Shown: positions 53,796 to 63,262 of the stretch, one piece after another
Layout: the number at the start of each line of letters is the position of its first letter
Numbering within the stretch: the stretch's first letter is position 1
The notes under the pieces: generated by a model
Told to the model about the DNA's origin: nothing
The model's database searches: none
Seen by the model: only the letters and a program-made list of their open reading frames with translations
Program-made: the position numbers and the translations under genes
DNA from: WTGA01 sp965231865
Lineage (GTDB): Bacteria; Pseudomonadota; Gammaproteobacteria; Arenicellales; Poriferihabitantaceae
NCBI GenBank assembly: GCA_965231865.1
Contig: CBDDOJ010000001.1
Location: 1,054,001-1,118,000 of the forward strand
Direction of reading: 5' to 3'
DNA length: 64,000 nt

Positions 53796-54008
53796 TGGAT
53801 TGGAAAACGCTCGGGTTTGCATCGAAACAGGCCGAAGCCGACCACAACCGAAAACGGAGGCATAAAGAAATGCCCGGATCGGCAAAAATCTGGATGTTGC
53901 TGAAACACTGACATAAAAAAGATAATGGAGAACACCACGACGGTATAGTGCATTTTTGACAATATCCCTGAATCAAGGCAGGATGAGTTCATGTGAGGGA
54001 GAGAGGAA

Positions 54009-54122
54009 ATGAGCCGCAAAGATTTGAAGCATCTGTTCACGCCGGGCACGGGAGCGGTGCCACCTTGTCTGCCGGACGCAAGTAAGGAACAGAAGTATTT
54101 TCAGGATTGTGTTGGGCATTGA
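54009..54122 (+). pseudogene. N-terminal fragment of a second AAA ATPase
   Basis: The 37-residue frame MSRKDLKHLFTPGTGAVPPC... ending KEQKYFQDCVGH aligns throughout with the start of the ATPase at 19086 (MSDCDLTDLFTPGAGVVPPY, then KEEQAYFQACVKS). GAGAGGAA precedes the ATG. The frame stops after 37 residues and no later part of the ATPase (Walker motifs) is found downstream. It is a relic of a second copy of that module. Confidence 0.8.
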
Positions 54123-54751
54123 CAGATTCTTAACGATCCAAGCAGTATTCATACTGTGGCAATTGCCAGGGACTGTAGTGAAATGGAAAATATTGTTGAC
54201 GCCCGCAAATATGATGGATCATCGGGGGTCCGGCGGCCCAACATTGGACAGGTGGCCGTATTGCAGAATTAAGAATGGATATTGGGCAGCAATTAAGGTG
54301 CTCGGGATCAAGGACGATACTGGAAACGATGATTATGACGAGGTGACCTTTGACTACGTCATACACACGAACAGTTCTCCGAGATTTGTTCGCTGACTAC
54401 GGTTTCGTAATGACAGGGAGTTGTGGAACCAAGGCAGGATTGACGCTGAATTAGAGTGGCAGTCACTGTGGTTTTCAGGTCTTGCCCCTGGCTTCGCAGG
54501 TTTTGGGTAATCGGAACAACTTGGGAGGAGCGGATGGGTGATTCACTCTTCCAACCGTCCCTGTGCGGGTACGGCACCGTCGAACCCGGCCGGTTAGGTT
54601 GCTTTCATAATGCATCCTGTGCCTCCCCTGAATGGCCTCGGATCGTATGCGGCCAGGAGTGTCCAGGTTTCGGGAATATCCGGGTACCCGGTTCCCGGTC
54701 CAATCTCCAATTCCGCTAGAATAACGCAACAGTCCAAACCACATCCCAGCC
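54123..54751. other. gene-poor stretch before the glutamine-synthetase-like gene
   Basis: A 629-base region after the ATPase fragment. A plus-strand frame ending at 54396 contains a protein-like segment (IKNGYWAAIKVLGIKDDTGN, then DEVTFDYVIHTN) that may be the tail of a broken gene, but I recognise no family. No ribosomal, tRNA or transposon feature was seen. The promoter for the gene at 54752 is presumably near the end. Confidence 0.35.
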
Positions 54752-56116
54752 TTGTCTGCCACCAATCCACTCAGCGCGTTTCTGAAAAAACATCCGGACA
54801 CCCGCTATCTCGATGTTTTCTACTGTGACCTGTCCGGCATCATCCGGGGCAAGCGATATCCCATTGGGCAGGCGGAAAAAATATTCAATGCCGGGGCGAT
54901 GACTCCAGGCTCCTGTTTCCTGCTGGCGGTCACCGGGGAATCCATGGACCCGGCGGGCATGGGATTCAGCGATGGCGACCCGGATGAAATCGGCAGGCCC
55001 CTCCTGTCCACCCTCGCCCCTGCGCCCTGGACCCAGGTACCGGTGGCCCAGGTGATGCTGACCCTGGAAAGCCTGGACGGCACCCCTTTTTACTACGAGC
55101 CCCGGAATGTCCTGCGCCGTGTTCTGCACCGTTTCAACGACCTTGGCCTGCGCCCCGTAGTGGCTTTTGAGCTGGAGTTTTACCTGGTGGATGCCAAGCG
55201 CGACGAATCCGGGGGAATCCGCCCGCCCCGGGGACCCCTGACCGGGAGACGGACCGATGCCGCCCAGGTGTACAGCATGGAGGATGTGGAGGAGTTTGCA
55301 CGGTACCTGGACGAAGTCACCACCACCTGTGCGATGCAGGGGATCACCACCGGTGCGATTTCCGGGGAATATGCACCCGGCCAGTTTGAAATCAACCTGC
55401 AGCACAGCGATGACCCGCTGGCAGCGGCAGACCAGTGCGCCATCTTCCGAAGAACGGTTCAGGGCATTGCGAAAAAACACCGGCTGCAGGCCAGTTTTAT
55501 GGCCAAACCCTACCCGCACCAGGCCGGAAGCGGATTACACCTGCATATCAGCCTGCTGGACGACCAGGGAAACAACGCATTGGACGGCAAAGGCCCGTAT
55601 GCCACCCCGGCCTGCGGCTCCCCGTTCCTTTTTCATGGCATTGGCGGACTCCGGGAAACCATGGGGGATTCCATGGCCATCTTTGCGCCGAATGTGAATG
55701 CCTATCACCGGTTTGCGCCCAATAACTTCGTCCCGGTCACCCCCTGCTGGGGGTACGAGAATCGCAGCGTGGCGATGAGGGTTCCGAAAAGCCCGGGGAA
55801 GGCCCGTCGTATTGAACACCGCGTGGCCGGGGCAGATGCCAATCCCTACCTGACCCTGGCAACCCTGCTGGCCGCCATACACCACGGAATCCACAACCGC
55901 ATTGATCCCGGGGAACCCGCCACAGGGAATGCAGGGGAAACGGCGGATCCGGACCTCCCCCTGGATATCGAACGCGCCTTGACCCGATGCCGGGAAAGTG
56001 CTTTTATGACACAGTACCTGGGGGAGGACTACATCCTGGCCTACACCGAGTGCAAGCTGGAGGAATATCGCGCTTTCAGCCAATCCGGTGATTCCGAGAT
56101 CCAATGGTATTTCTGA
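54752..56116 (+). CDS. gamma-glutamylpolyamine synthetase-like glutamine synthetase
   Basis: A 454-residue member of the glutamine-synthetase superfamily, PuuA/SpuI branch, which ligates glutamate to putrescine or other amines using ATP. Signatures are VFYCDLSGIIRGKRYP, FELEFYL (metal), GEYAPGQFEINLQHSDD, MAKPYPHQAGSGLHLHISL and NRSVAMRVP. A clear PuuA-type layout makes true GlnA unlikely, and it differs from methylamide-forming GmaS enzymes at the N-terminus. The start is a TTG at 54752, chosen because the family N-terminus begins at once. The next gene is 43 bases downstream, probably in the same operon. Confidence 0.85.
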   Translation: MSATNPLSAFLKKHPDTRYLDVFYCDLSGIIRGKRYPIGQAEKIFNAGAMTPGSCFLLAVTGESMDPAGMGFSDGDPDEIGRPLLSTLAPAPWTQVPVAQVMLTLESLDGTPFYYEPRNVLRRVLHRFNDLGLRPVVAFELEFYLVDAKRDESGGIRPPRGPLTGRRTDAAQVYSMEDVEEFARYLDEVTTTCAMQGITTGAISGEYAPGQFEINLQHSDDPLAAADQCAIFRRTVQGIAKKHRLQASFMAKPYPHQAGSGLHLHISLLDDQGNNALDGKGPYATPACGSPFLFHGIGGLRETMGDSMAIFAPNVNAYHRFAPNNFVPVTPCWGYENRSVAMRVPKSPGKARRIEHRVAGADANPYLTLATLLAAIHHGIHNRIDPGEPATGNAGETADPDLPLDIERALTRCRESAFMTQYLGEDYILAYTECKLEEYRAFSQSGDSEIQWYF

Positions 56117-56159
56117 CCCATCCTCCCCGGTTTGAAAGACCCCGAACCCACCATAAGCC

Positions 56160-58232
56160 ATGAAAGATTCCCGATACGACATTTTATTTGAACCGGTTAA
56201 AATTGGGCCGGTAACCGCCAGAAACCGCTTTTACCAGGTCCCCCACTGCAACGGACTGGGTCACGTGTTTCCGAAAGGAGAAGCCTCCATGCGGGGCATG
56301 AAAGCACAAGGCGGCTGGGCCGTGGTCTCAACCCAGGAAGTGGATATCCATCCCAGCACCGATGTCTCCCCCTACATCGAAGGCCGGTTGTGGGACCGGG
56401 AAGACATGAAGCGGCTGCAACTGATGGTGGATGCCGTACACGAGCACGGGTCCCTGGCTGCCATCGAAATCACCCACAACGGACATGCCGGCACCAACCG
56501 GCACAGCCGGCTTCCAACCATGGCCGTGGCTGAAATGCTCATTGACGGCTACGACCCGGTACAGAGCTATGCCATGACCAAAAAGGACATTGCCGATGTC
56601 CGGCGATGGCATCGGCGGGCGGCCCTGCGTTCCCGAGAGATGGGATTCGATATCGTCTATGTCTATGCCGCCCATGACCTGGCCCTGCCCTTTCACTTCA
56701 TTTCCCCGAACCGCAATACCCGTACCGATGAATACGGCGGCAGCCTGGAAAACCGTGTGCGGCTATTGCGCGAAATCCTGGAAGACACCAAAGAAGCCGT
56801 GGGAGATACCTGCGGGATTGCCCTGCGTTTCGCGGTGGACGAAATGATGGGCAGCCAGGGCATCGTTGCGGAAAATGAAGGCAGGGAGGTGGTGGAGATG
56901 CTCGCTGAATACCCGGATATCTGGGACGTGAATATCAGCAGTTGGGAACACGATTCCCAATCCTCCCGGTTTTCCGGGGAAGGCTACCAGGAATCCTACA
57001 CGGCATTTGTCAAGCAGGTCACCAATAAACCGGTGGTGGGGGTTGGCCGGTTCACCTCCCCGGATACCATGGTTTCCCAGATCAAACGGGGCATTCTGGA
57101 TATGATTGGTGCGGCGCGGCCCTCCATTGCCGACCCCTTTTTGCCGAAAAAAATTGAAGAAGGCAGGCTGGAGGACATTCGCGAATGCATCGGGTGCAAT
57201 ATCTGCGTTTCCGGGGATATGACGATTTCACCCATCCGGTGTACCCAGAACCCGACCATGGCGGAAGAGTACCGAAGGGGATGGCACCCGGAGTCCATCG
57301 AACCGAAGACCAGCAAGGATGCCGTGTTGATCATCGGTGCCGGCCCGGCGGGGCTGGAAGCGGCGATGTCCCTGGGCAGGCGGGGGTACCCGGTGACCGT
57401 GGCCGATGCAGGAGAAAATCCCGGTGGCCGCGTCCTCCGGGAAAGCCGGTTGCCGGGACTGTCGGCATGGAAACGGGTGGTGGACTACCGGATGACCCAA
57501 ATCGAAAAACTCCACCATGTGGACATGCACCTGCAAAGCATGCTGAGCAAAAAACAGATCCTGGAATTTGCCGATGCGCTGGAAGTACAGCATGTCGTCT
57601 GTGCCACCGGCGCCAGGTGGGATGCGGGAGGAATCGGCCGACAACATCGCCGGAATATCCCCCGCAGCCGGGATGCCCGGGTCATCACGCCTGACGACGT
57701 GATGGCCGGCACGGCATCCTTCGACGGTGAGGTCGTGGTGTATGATGACGACCATTACTACATGGGCGGCGTGGTTGCGGAAGTACTGGTCCGGCAAAAT
57801 GCCGGGGTAACCCTGGTCACCCCCGCCGCCGATGTCTCGACCTGGACACACAACACCCTGGAACAGCACTATATCGAAAAACACCTGCTGGACCTTGGTG
57901 TCCGGATTATTGAAAAGCATGAACTGCAATCCATTGCCTCCGATACCGTCCTCATCGCGCATTGCGTGAGCGGAACAACCCGGTCGCTGGATGCCGGGGC
58001 GGTGGTCATGGTGACTGCGCGACGGGCCCGGAACTCCCTCTTTTTTGATCTGGAAGGGGACCGGGATGGCCTGGAAGCCGCTGGCATCCGATCCGTGTCC
58101 CGGATCGGCGATTGCCTCACCCCCGCCACCATCGCAGAGGCGGTCTACCAGGGCCATCTTTTCGCCAGGGAATTTGATCAGAAACCCGACAGGGACCAGG
58201 TGCCGTACCGGCGCGAATACATTCAGATCTGA
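56160..58232 (+). CDS. trimethylamine-dehydrogenase-like iron-sulfur flavoprotein
   Basis: A 690-residue protein with an N-terminal Old-yellow-enzyme-type FMN barrel, a [4Fe-4S] site and two C-terminal nucleotide-binding domains. It follows the trimethylamine dehydrogenase layout: FYQVPHCNG contains Cys30, at the position of the cysteine that bonds FMN covalently; CIGCNICVS plus IRCTQN supply the four cluster cysteines; EEYRRGWHPE and VLIIGAGPAGLEAAMSLGRR are shared. The aromatic-bowl tyrosine (Tyr60) that packs trimethylammonium is replaced by Glu60. This points to another N-methylated or betaine-like substrate. It is adjacent to the gamma-glutamylpolyamine synthetase-like gene. Confidence 0.88.
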   Translation: MKDSRYDILFEPVKIGPVTARNRFYQVPHCNGLGHVFPKGEASMRGMKAQGGWAVVSTQEVDIHPSTDVSPYIEGRLWDREDMKRLQLMVDAVHEHGSLAAIEITHNGHAGTNRHSRLPTMAVAEMLIDGYDPVQSYAMTKKDIADVRRWHRRAALRSREMGFDIVYVYAAHDLALPFHFISPNRNTRTDEYGGSLENRVRLLREILEDTKEAVGDTCGIALRFAVDEMMGSQGIVAENEGREVVEMLAEYPDIWDVNISSWEHDSQSSRFSGEGYQESYTAFVKQVTNKPVVGVGRFTSPDTMVSQIKRGILDMIGAARPSIADPFLPKKIEEGRLEDIRECIGCNICVSGDMTISPIRCTQNPTMAEEYRRGWHPESIEPKTSKDAVLIIGAGPAGLEAAMSLGRRGYPVTVADAGENPGGRVLRESRLPGLSAWKRVVDYRMTQIEKLHHVDMHLQSMLSKKQILEFADALEVQHVVCATGARWDAGGIGRQHRRNIPRSRDARVITPDDVMAGTASFDGEVVVYDDDHYYMGGVVAEVLVRQNAGVTLVTPAADVSTWTHNTLEQHYIEKHLLDLGVRIIEKHELQSIASDTVLIAHCVSGTTRSLDAGAVVMVTARRARNSLFFDLEGDRDGLEAAGIRSVSRIGDCLTPATIAEAVYQGHLFAREFDQKPDRDQVPYRREYIQI

Positions 58233-58263
58233 CCGGACAACCCGCCAGCCAGGCAGCCACCCT

Positions 58264-60498
58264 TCAGGACTTGACCCGGTCGGCCATATAATCGTCGATG
58301 GACAGCGTGGGGGGTGGCAGCAATTCCCCCAGCCAGGATTCACGCCGTTCTTTCAAACGGCGCCGGGCTTCAACCAGAACCTCCGCGGCCGAAGTGGATG
58401 AAATGTTCAGGATGGAAGCAATTCCTGCCAGGGCTGCCGACTCACTCTCGACGTCAGTGCACCCCAAAAGCAGGGCCAGGCGTACCAGGTCTGTTCCAGC
58501 GGTATCCAGCGCTTCCCGGCCCAGTCGCCGGAAAGTCATTACCGGTTTCGTCGCCTGGACAAACAGGAAATCTCCGATTTCCGCCTCACAGAAAGCCAGC
58601 GCCGGCCGAAGAGACCCGATGGATGCCCCCAGCAGGGAGGTTAGCGTCCAACTGAACGTCAACGGCCCGGTCACCGTGTCTACCTCGATTTTGTCCCCGA
58701 TATTGCATCCGATTTCCTGGGCAAACGCATTCGGGACCGAGCAACCACTCCCCCTGACCAGGTGTTTCTTGACCTGCACCCGCCAATACCAGGTGCCGTC
58801 CCCATCCTGGTAGCATGCCGCGGTATTGCCGATATCGGTGGAAACGAGGCGGTCACTCGCCTCACTCACCGTGACGACTCCGTCGGCGTCTTTCCTGAAC
58901 AACGGCGTGTGAACGTAGGCCGCAACGGATTTTTTCCTGACCCCGTGCACCCGGACCAGTGTTTCAACCAGCTGTGCATAGGGAACCTGGCCTCCACCCG
59001 CTTCCAGCTCCCGCAGAATCCCGTCCGCAATCCCCGTGTATTCCCTATATCCTTCGGTCCGGGCAAGGACAAACTCATTCTTCCGGTTGATCCGCCAGCA
59101 TTCCGGGTCGCTGATCAGTCGCTGCCTGAAGCTGCGAATGCTGGTGACCCCCAGCATTTTTGCCATCTCTTCCACGGACATCGGCCGGTTGTGGTAACGC
59201 AGCAGCATCCGGGCCTTCTCCGGGAGATTGCCAATAACATGGATATACCCTTCCTCCACCGGCATGAAATTTCCAAGGGATGTCATCCAGTCATCGTGGA
59301 ACCTTTCGTGGAAACCAGACCGTGTCAGTGTCTCATTGACCACCGCCGCCGTCACGACTCCATGGTCACTGCAACGGTTCAGTAACGTTTCTCTGGTTGA
59401 CTGTTCAAGATTCCCTTCCGCGAGCAGCCAATCCCGGTGTCTGTGATACGGCCCTGCCAGCCAGAGCATCACGGCCTGTGCAAACCCGACAGGGATATCA
59501 TCGATATCCTTCGTAGACCTGTCCAGGGCATTCTGGACCACCCGGTCCTTTGCCGGCACGCCGACACCCAGTTGCTCCCGCACGACCTGTGCCCGTCGAA
59601 ATACCGGCCGGTACCGGATGGTTTTCAACTGGTTCAGGGATCCCAGGGCATTTTTTTCCACCCGCCTGACCCGCTCTTTCGATACTCCATAGTGCCTTCC
59701 CAACCTCTTGAGAGTGGTTCTGTCCTCGAAGCTGAGGATTCGTTTCAGCAGTATTTCCTGTGACCGGTCATTGATCCCCCCCAGTGCCCGGCCCATCAGT
59801 ACCGGGACCGAATATTCGCTGGCCAGGCCCCCGGCCAGGTCACTTGTCCCCACGTTCCCGATCAATGCCCATTGCTGTTTGATCTCGGAAGGCCAGTCTT
59901 CCAGGGGGTCGGGCAATACCGCTTTCAACGTCTCCAGGTTCCGCTCGCCCGCGGCATAGGCCGCCAGCATGCGCAAGGCGGAGTCTACCTGTTCGGGCAG
60001 TAAAGCCGCTGCCAGGGACAGTTGCTGGATCGGATAATCGTCCGCGGCTTCCACCGACAGGTATTCACCGGCGGCCTCGACCACCGATAGAAATTCAATT
60101 GCACAGTGGTAGCCCATCCGCGGTACAGACAATACATCCCCAATGGTGAGAGGGCGCCATGTCAATTGGTCCAGGTGCTTGCGAACACAGGTACGCCCAC
60201 GAGTCGAGAGGGGCAGATATTGAATCTGCGGGTTCAACGGTTCACCGGACATGACCGGTAAATGGAACAAGGCCGGCAATCGCGGTCCGACTTTCTTGAC
60301 CAGGTCCCGCAGACAATGCTTGTCCACCGAATCCACTTCCTTCCACAAATGTTGATTCAGGGTTTCCAGCGTTGCCTGCTCACCCAGTATTTCCTTGAGC
60401 GAAGAAGGGACCGACAGGTGTCCAATCCTGGCAACGATCACCCTGGGCAGCAGGGGGGTGGGCGCCTGGCCCCATTGCTTGACGTCGAATATTGTCAC
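58264..60498 (-). CDS. large protein with sigma-region-4-like and winged-helix domains
   Basis: A 744-residue protein of unknown function. Residues about 115-145 (LTIGDVLSVPRMGYHCAIEF) resemble the helix-hairpin-helix of the RNA polymerase alpha C-terminal domain. Residues about 247-292 (EILLKRILSFEDRTTLKRLG, then VSKERVRRVEKNALGSLNQL) match sigma70 region 4, including the recognition-helix pattern. Residues about 430-545 hold two winged-helix-like segments (RPMSVEEMAKMLGVTSIRSF and ADGILRELEAGGGQVPYAQL). The C-terminal 200 residues are not recognised. There is no sigma region 2, so it is not a complete sigma factor. It stands alone, convergent with the flavoprotein gene (31 bases apart) and with a 640-base empty region upstream. 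A DNA-binding regulator or defence component is plausible. Confidence 0.7.
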   Translation of the reverse strand: MTIFDVKQWGQAPTPLLPRVIVARIGHLSVPSSLKEILGEQATLETLNQHLWKEVDSVDKHCLRDLVKKVGPRLPALFHLPVMSGEPLNPQIQYLPLSTRGRTCVRKHLDQLTWRPLTIGDVLSVPRMGYHCAIEFLSVVEAAGEYLSVEAADDYPIQQLSLAAALLPEQVDSALRMLAAYAAGERNLETLKAVLPDPLEDWPSEIKQQWALIGNVGTSDLAGGLASEYSVPVLMGRALGGINDRSQEILLKRILSFEDRTTLKRLGRHYGVSKERVRRVEKNALGSLNQLKTIRYRPVFRRAQVVREQLGVGVPAKDRVVQNALDRSTKDIDDIPVGFAQAVMLWLAGPYHRHRDWLLAEGNLEQSTRETLLNRCSDHGVVTAAVVNETLTRSGFHERFHDDWMTSLGNFMPVEEGYIHVIGNLPEKARMLLRYHNRPMSVEEMAKMLGVTSIRSFRQRLISDPECWRINRKNEFVLARTEGYREYTGIADGILRELEAGGGQVPYAQLVETLVRVHGVRKKSVAAYVHTPLFRKDADGVVTVSEASDRLVSTDIGNTAACYQDGDGTWYWRVQVKKHLVRGSGCSVPNAFAQEIGCNIGDKIEVDTVTGPLTFSWTLTSLLGASIGSLRPALAFCEAEIGDFLFVQATKPVMTFRRLGREALDTAGTDLVRLALLLGCTDVESESAALAGIASILNISSTSAAEVLVEARRRLKERRESWLGELLPPPTLSIDDYMADRVKS

Positions 60499-61138
60499 GG
60501 CAGAATCAATGTGTCCGTTTTTATGTCAGAACCTGTGCTGTCAGTCCGGTCATTTTCCTCCCGGGTTGTTCGCCGCCAGGGGTTTCCTGGGAGACCCCGA
60601 CCAATCTGGGCTTTGGGGATCGAAGTGCTGTTTAGGATATTTTATTGGAAAAACAGGACAATATGGTTAGTATTATCCATGTATTACTCGCATATCCCCT
60701 GAAATCCGGGCTTTTCCGGTTCTTCTCTCCCCTGGTTTGCCTGGCAAGACACCCCTTCATCCGATTGGGGGATGGCCTGACAGCATCCCGGGCCTGCACT
60801 GGAACCGGGCAGAAAACACGGTACAAGACACTCCAACCCAATCGTTGCCTCGCCCCGTTAGGTCATACGGAAAACCCCATCCAACTCCCTGTTAACAGGG
60901 CTGTTTGCGGATATACACGGTAAACTCGTGCGCGCTGATATCACAGGAGGCCGAACACTTGCACTCGCGCGCTGTTCATGACCATCGTGCCCGTCGGACA
61001 TGCAAGGAGACCCGGCTCCTGGGTTCAGGCGGCCCGCATCTCTTCACCTTCACCCGTGCAGTCCCGGGTCGGACCCCGGGCAAAGTGGGGGATGGACATG
61101 TGATCTTTCCATCCGCTTGGAAGCGACCCCTGTGCAAG
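60499..61138. other. 640-base stretch without recognisable gene
   Basis: Only short reading frames are present. Noted structures are a 14-bp perfect palindrome CCCTGTTAACAGGG (60887-60900) and CCCGGG-TCGGAC-CCCGGG (61063-61080), the latter downstream of the minus-strand gene that ends at 61139 and possibly part of its terminator, though no T run follows on that strand. The promoter of the large protein gene should lie near 60500-60600. Confidence 0.4.
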
Positions 61139-63145
61139 CTATTGCATTAAACAGCTGGGCCGGCCGGAGGCAATCGCAGTGATCATGGTGCTGACAAAAA
61201 GCTCTCCATCGATATCGTTTTTGATATGGTTGATGTCCTGCGTGATCCGGGTTTCGATGGAGGTCGCCCCTGCCAACACGGCCATTTGATGGGCCTCATC
61301 CCTGGCGATGGCAATGGCCCGGTCAATGGCATGTTCCAACTGGTCAAATTTCATGGGTTTCTCCTTGTGGAACAGGTAAAACACCCCGAATTCGGGTTGC
61401 GTGACCGTGACATGGGCAATCTGCACAACGGCCCCCATTACGGCACCCACCGCATTGGCGGTATCGGCATGCTCTGGAAGATGGAGTTCAACCCCCAGTT
61501 GCCTGGCCACTTCGGGGAAATAGTCCCCAGCGGGTCCACCCACCCCGATAATCGGGTAATTGCGCGCAAAGGCCAGTTCAAACAGGGGCAGGACTTTCCC
61601 CGAATGGTCCGGTTGCAGGATAATATCCGCAAGCAACTGGGTCACGCTCCTGGACCGGGAATCGGCCAGTTTGCCATGCTGGTTCAGCCCGGCTTCAATC
61701 AGTTTCTGGCTGATGTTCCAGGTCACCAGTCCAAAAACCTCTCTGCACGGGGCCACGGCATCCCCCAGTTCCCAACTCCCGCATCCGTACAGGTTGCGCA
61801 TCTGGCGTGCCCAGATTTTCGCTCCAATTTCTGCCGCCACGCTATCCCAGTGGTCGCTCATGCCCAGGACATGTGTCGCATCCGAAGGAGTGAACCCGCT
61901 GTAGATCACAAGACCAAGCCGCTCCATCCGGGCAATGGCACGAAGCCGGAGGCGGTTGTCCACCAGGGCCTCCAGCTCCACGGGGCCGCGTTGCAGACAT
62001 TCCCACGCTTCCAGCTCGATTTCACTGAGCTGACGGATCAACACCTCGTTTTTCTGCAGCCGCAGGGCAAATTTATTGTTTCTGGGGCTCGGTGGACCGC
62101 TCCACTGGCGCCGGAGTGCGGGCAATACTTCCGGGAACTGGCTCGCAAGCAAACTGATGGGCACGACCCGTCGTTGGGAAATATCGAGTCTCGCCCTGAA
62201 ACGAACCTCGCTGTCCCCGCCAAGCCCAATGGAAAAAACCCGGATCGCCTCAACCATGGGCTGCCAGTCTCCGATCCGGGCACCATCTTCACACAATTCG
62301 GGCTGACCATCCGTGACAATGGCGATATCCGTGGTCGTCCCCCCAATATCCACCACGATCCCGTTTTTCTGCCCACTCAGCGCACAGGCCCCGATGACAC
62401 TGGCCGCGGGCCCGGACAACACCGTTGCCACCGGCTGCAACAGGGCCGTTTTCGCATTGACCAGGGAACCATCGCCCTTGACGATCATCAGGGGCGCGCA
62501 AATGCCTTCCCTTTCCAGGATGCACTCCACCGAATTGATCAGGGCCTGGATATACAGGATCATCCGGGCGTTGAGTGCTGCGGTCAGTGCCCGGCGGGGG
62601 GCACCGAGGCTCGACGCGAGTTCATGCCCGCAGGCCACCGGCTTCCCCGTCAACCCGATGACCAGGGATCTCAGCGCCTTTTCATGAGAGGAATTGCGTG
62701 TGCCAAACATCCCGGAAATCGCGTAGGCCGAGACCTGGCTGTCTTGTCCGGCAATCGCTTCTTCCGCCCGGTCGAGATCCAATGGCACCAGTTCATCCCC
62801 CGTGGCATTGTGGCCACCGTCCAGCAATGTGATGAAGTCCCGTTCCATGATTTTGGTCAGCCCGCTCTTTTCCACCTGGGGCTCACTGTAGCCCGGCAAC
62901 AGCACGGCCACTGGCGCTCCCCGGCCCTCAACCACTGAATTCGTGGACAGCGTGGTGGAGAGCGCCACCAGGTTGACCTTGTCAAGGAGAGACCGGGGCA
63001 ACGAGGAAATGGCATTGGCAATGCCGATGGTCAGGTCAAAGCTCGTAGTCAGGCTCTTGTTCTTGGCGACAACGGATTGCCGTTCATCGACAATCACCGC
63101 GTCGGTGTAGGTCCCTCCGGTATCAATACCCAGTTGACAAGACAT
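61139..63145 (-). CDS. hydantoinase/oxoprolinase-family protein
   Basis: A 668-residue HyuA-type ATPase of the ASKHA fold. The phosphate-binding loops are LGIDTGGTYTDAVIVD at the N-terminus and IVVDIGGTTTDIAIV in the middle, with VGGPAGDYFPEVA further on. Relatives open hydantoins, 5-oxoproline or N-carbamoyl-like rings, or act as N-methylhydantoinases, usually with a HyuB partner. No hyuB is visible beside it. The next gene upstream, 117 bases away on the same strand, is an iron-sulfur protein. The substrate is unknown. Confidence 0.83.
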   Translation of the reverse strand: MSCQLGIDTGGTYTDAVIVDERQSVVAKNKSLTTSFDLTIGIANAISSLPRSLLDKVNLVALSTTLSTNSVVEGRGAPVAVLLPGYSEPQVEKSGLTKIMERDFITLLDGGHNATGDELVPLDLDRAEEAIAGQDSQVSAYAISGMFGTRNSSHEKALRSLVIGLTGKPVACGHELASSLGAPRRALTAALNARMILYIQALINSVECILEREGICAPLMIVKGDGSLVNAKTALLQPVATVLSGPAASVIGACALSGQKNGIVVDIGGTTTDIAIVTDGQPELCEDGARIGDWQPMVEAIRVFSIGLGGDSEVRFRARLDISQRRVVPISLLASQFPEVLPALRRQWSGPPSPRNNKFALRLQKNEVLIRQLSEIELEAWECLQRGPVELEALVDNRLRLRAIARMERLGLVIYSGFTPSDATHVLGMSDHWDSVAAEIGAKIWARQMRNLYGCGSWELGDAVAPCREVFGLVTWNISQKLIEAGLNQHGKLADSRSRSVTQLLADIILQPDHSGKVLPLFELAFARNYPIIGVGGPAGDYFPEVARQLGVELHLPEHADTANAVGAVMGAVVQIAHVTVTQPEFGVFYLFHKEKPMKFDQLEHAIDRAIAIARDEAHQMAVLAGATSIETRITQDINHIKNDIDGELFVSTMITAIASGRPSCLMQ

Positions 63146-63262
63146 GAGAGTACAGGACTTCCGATTTTAAAAGACGCGATTCTACTTCAATTTTTTCCGG
63201 TGAAACATTCATCCTGTGTCAATGGGAAATGAAATCGGGAAATGACATCGGGATGAACCCGG

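Noticed and set aside
54752..56116. Assignment as gamma-glutamylmethylamide synthetase (GmaS)
   Set aside because: Tempting next to a TMADH-like gene, but the motifs and N-terminus follow the PuuA/SpuI type.
61226..62938. 570-residue open frame antisense to the hydantoinase-type gene
   Set aside because: The opposite strand has clear ASKHA motifs; this frame has low-complexity, non-family composition.
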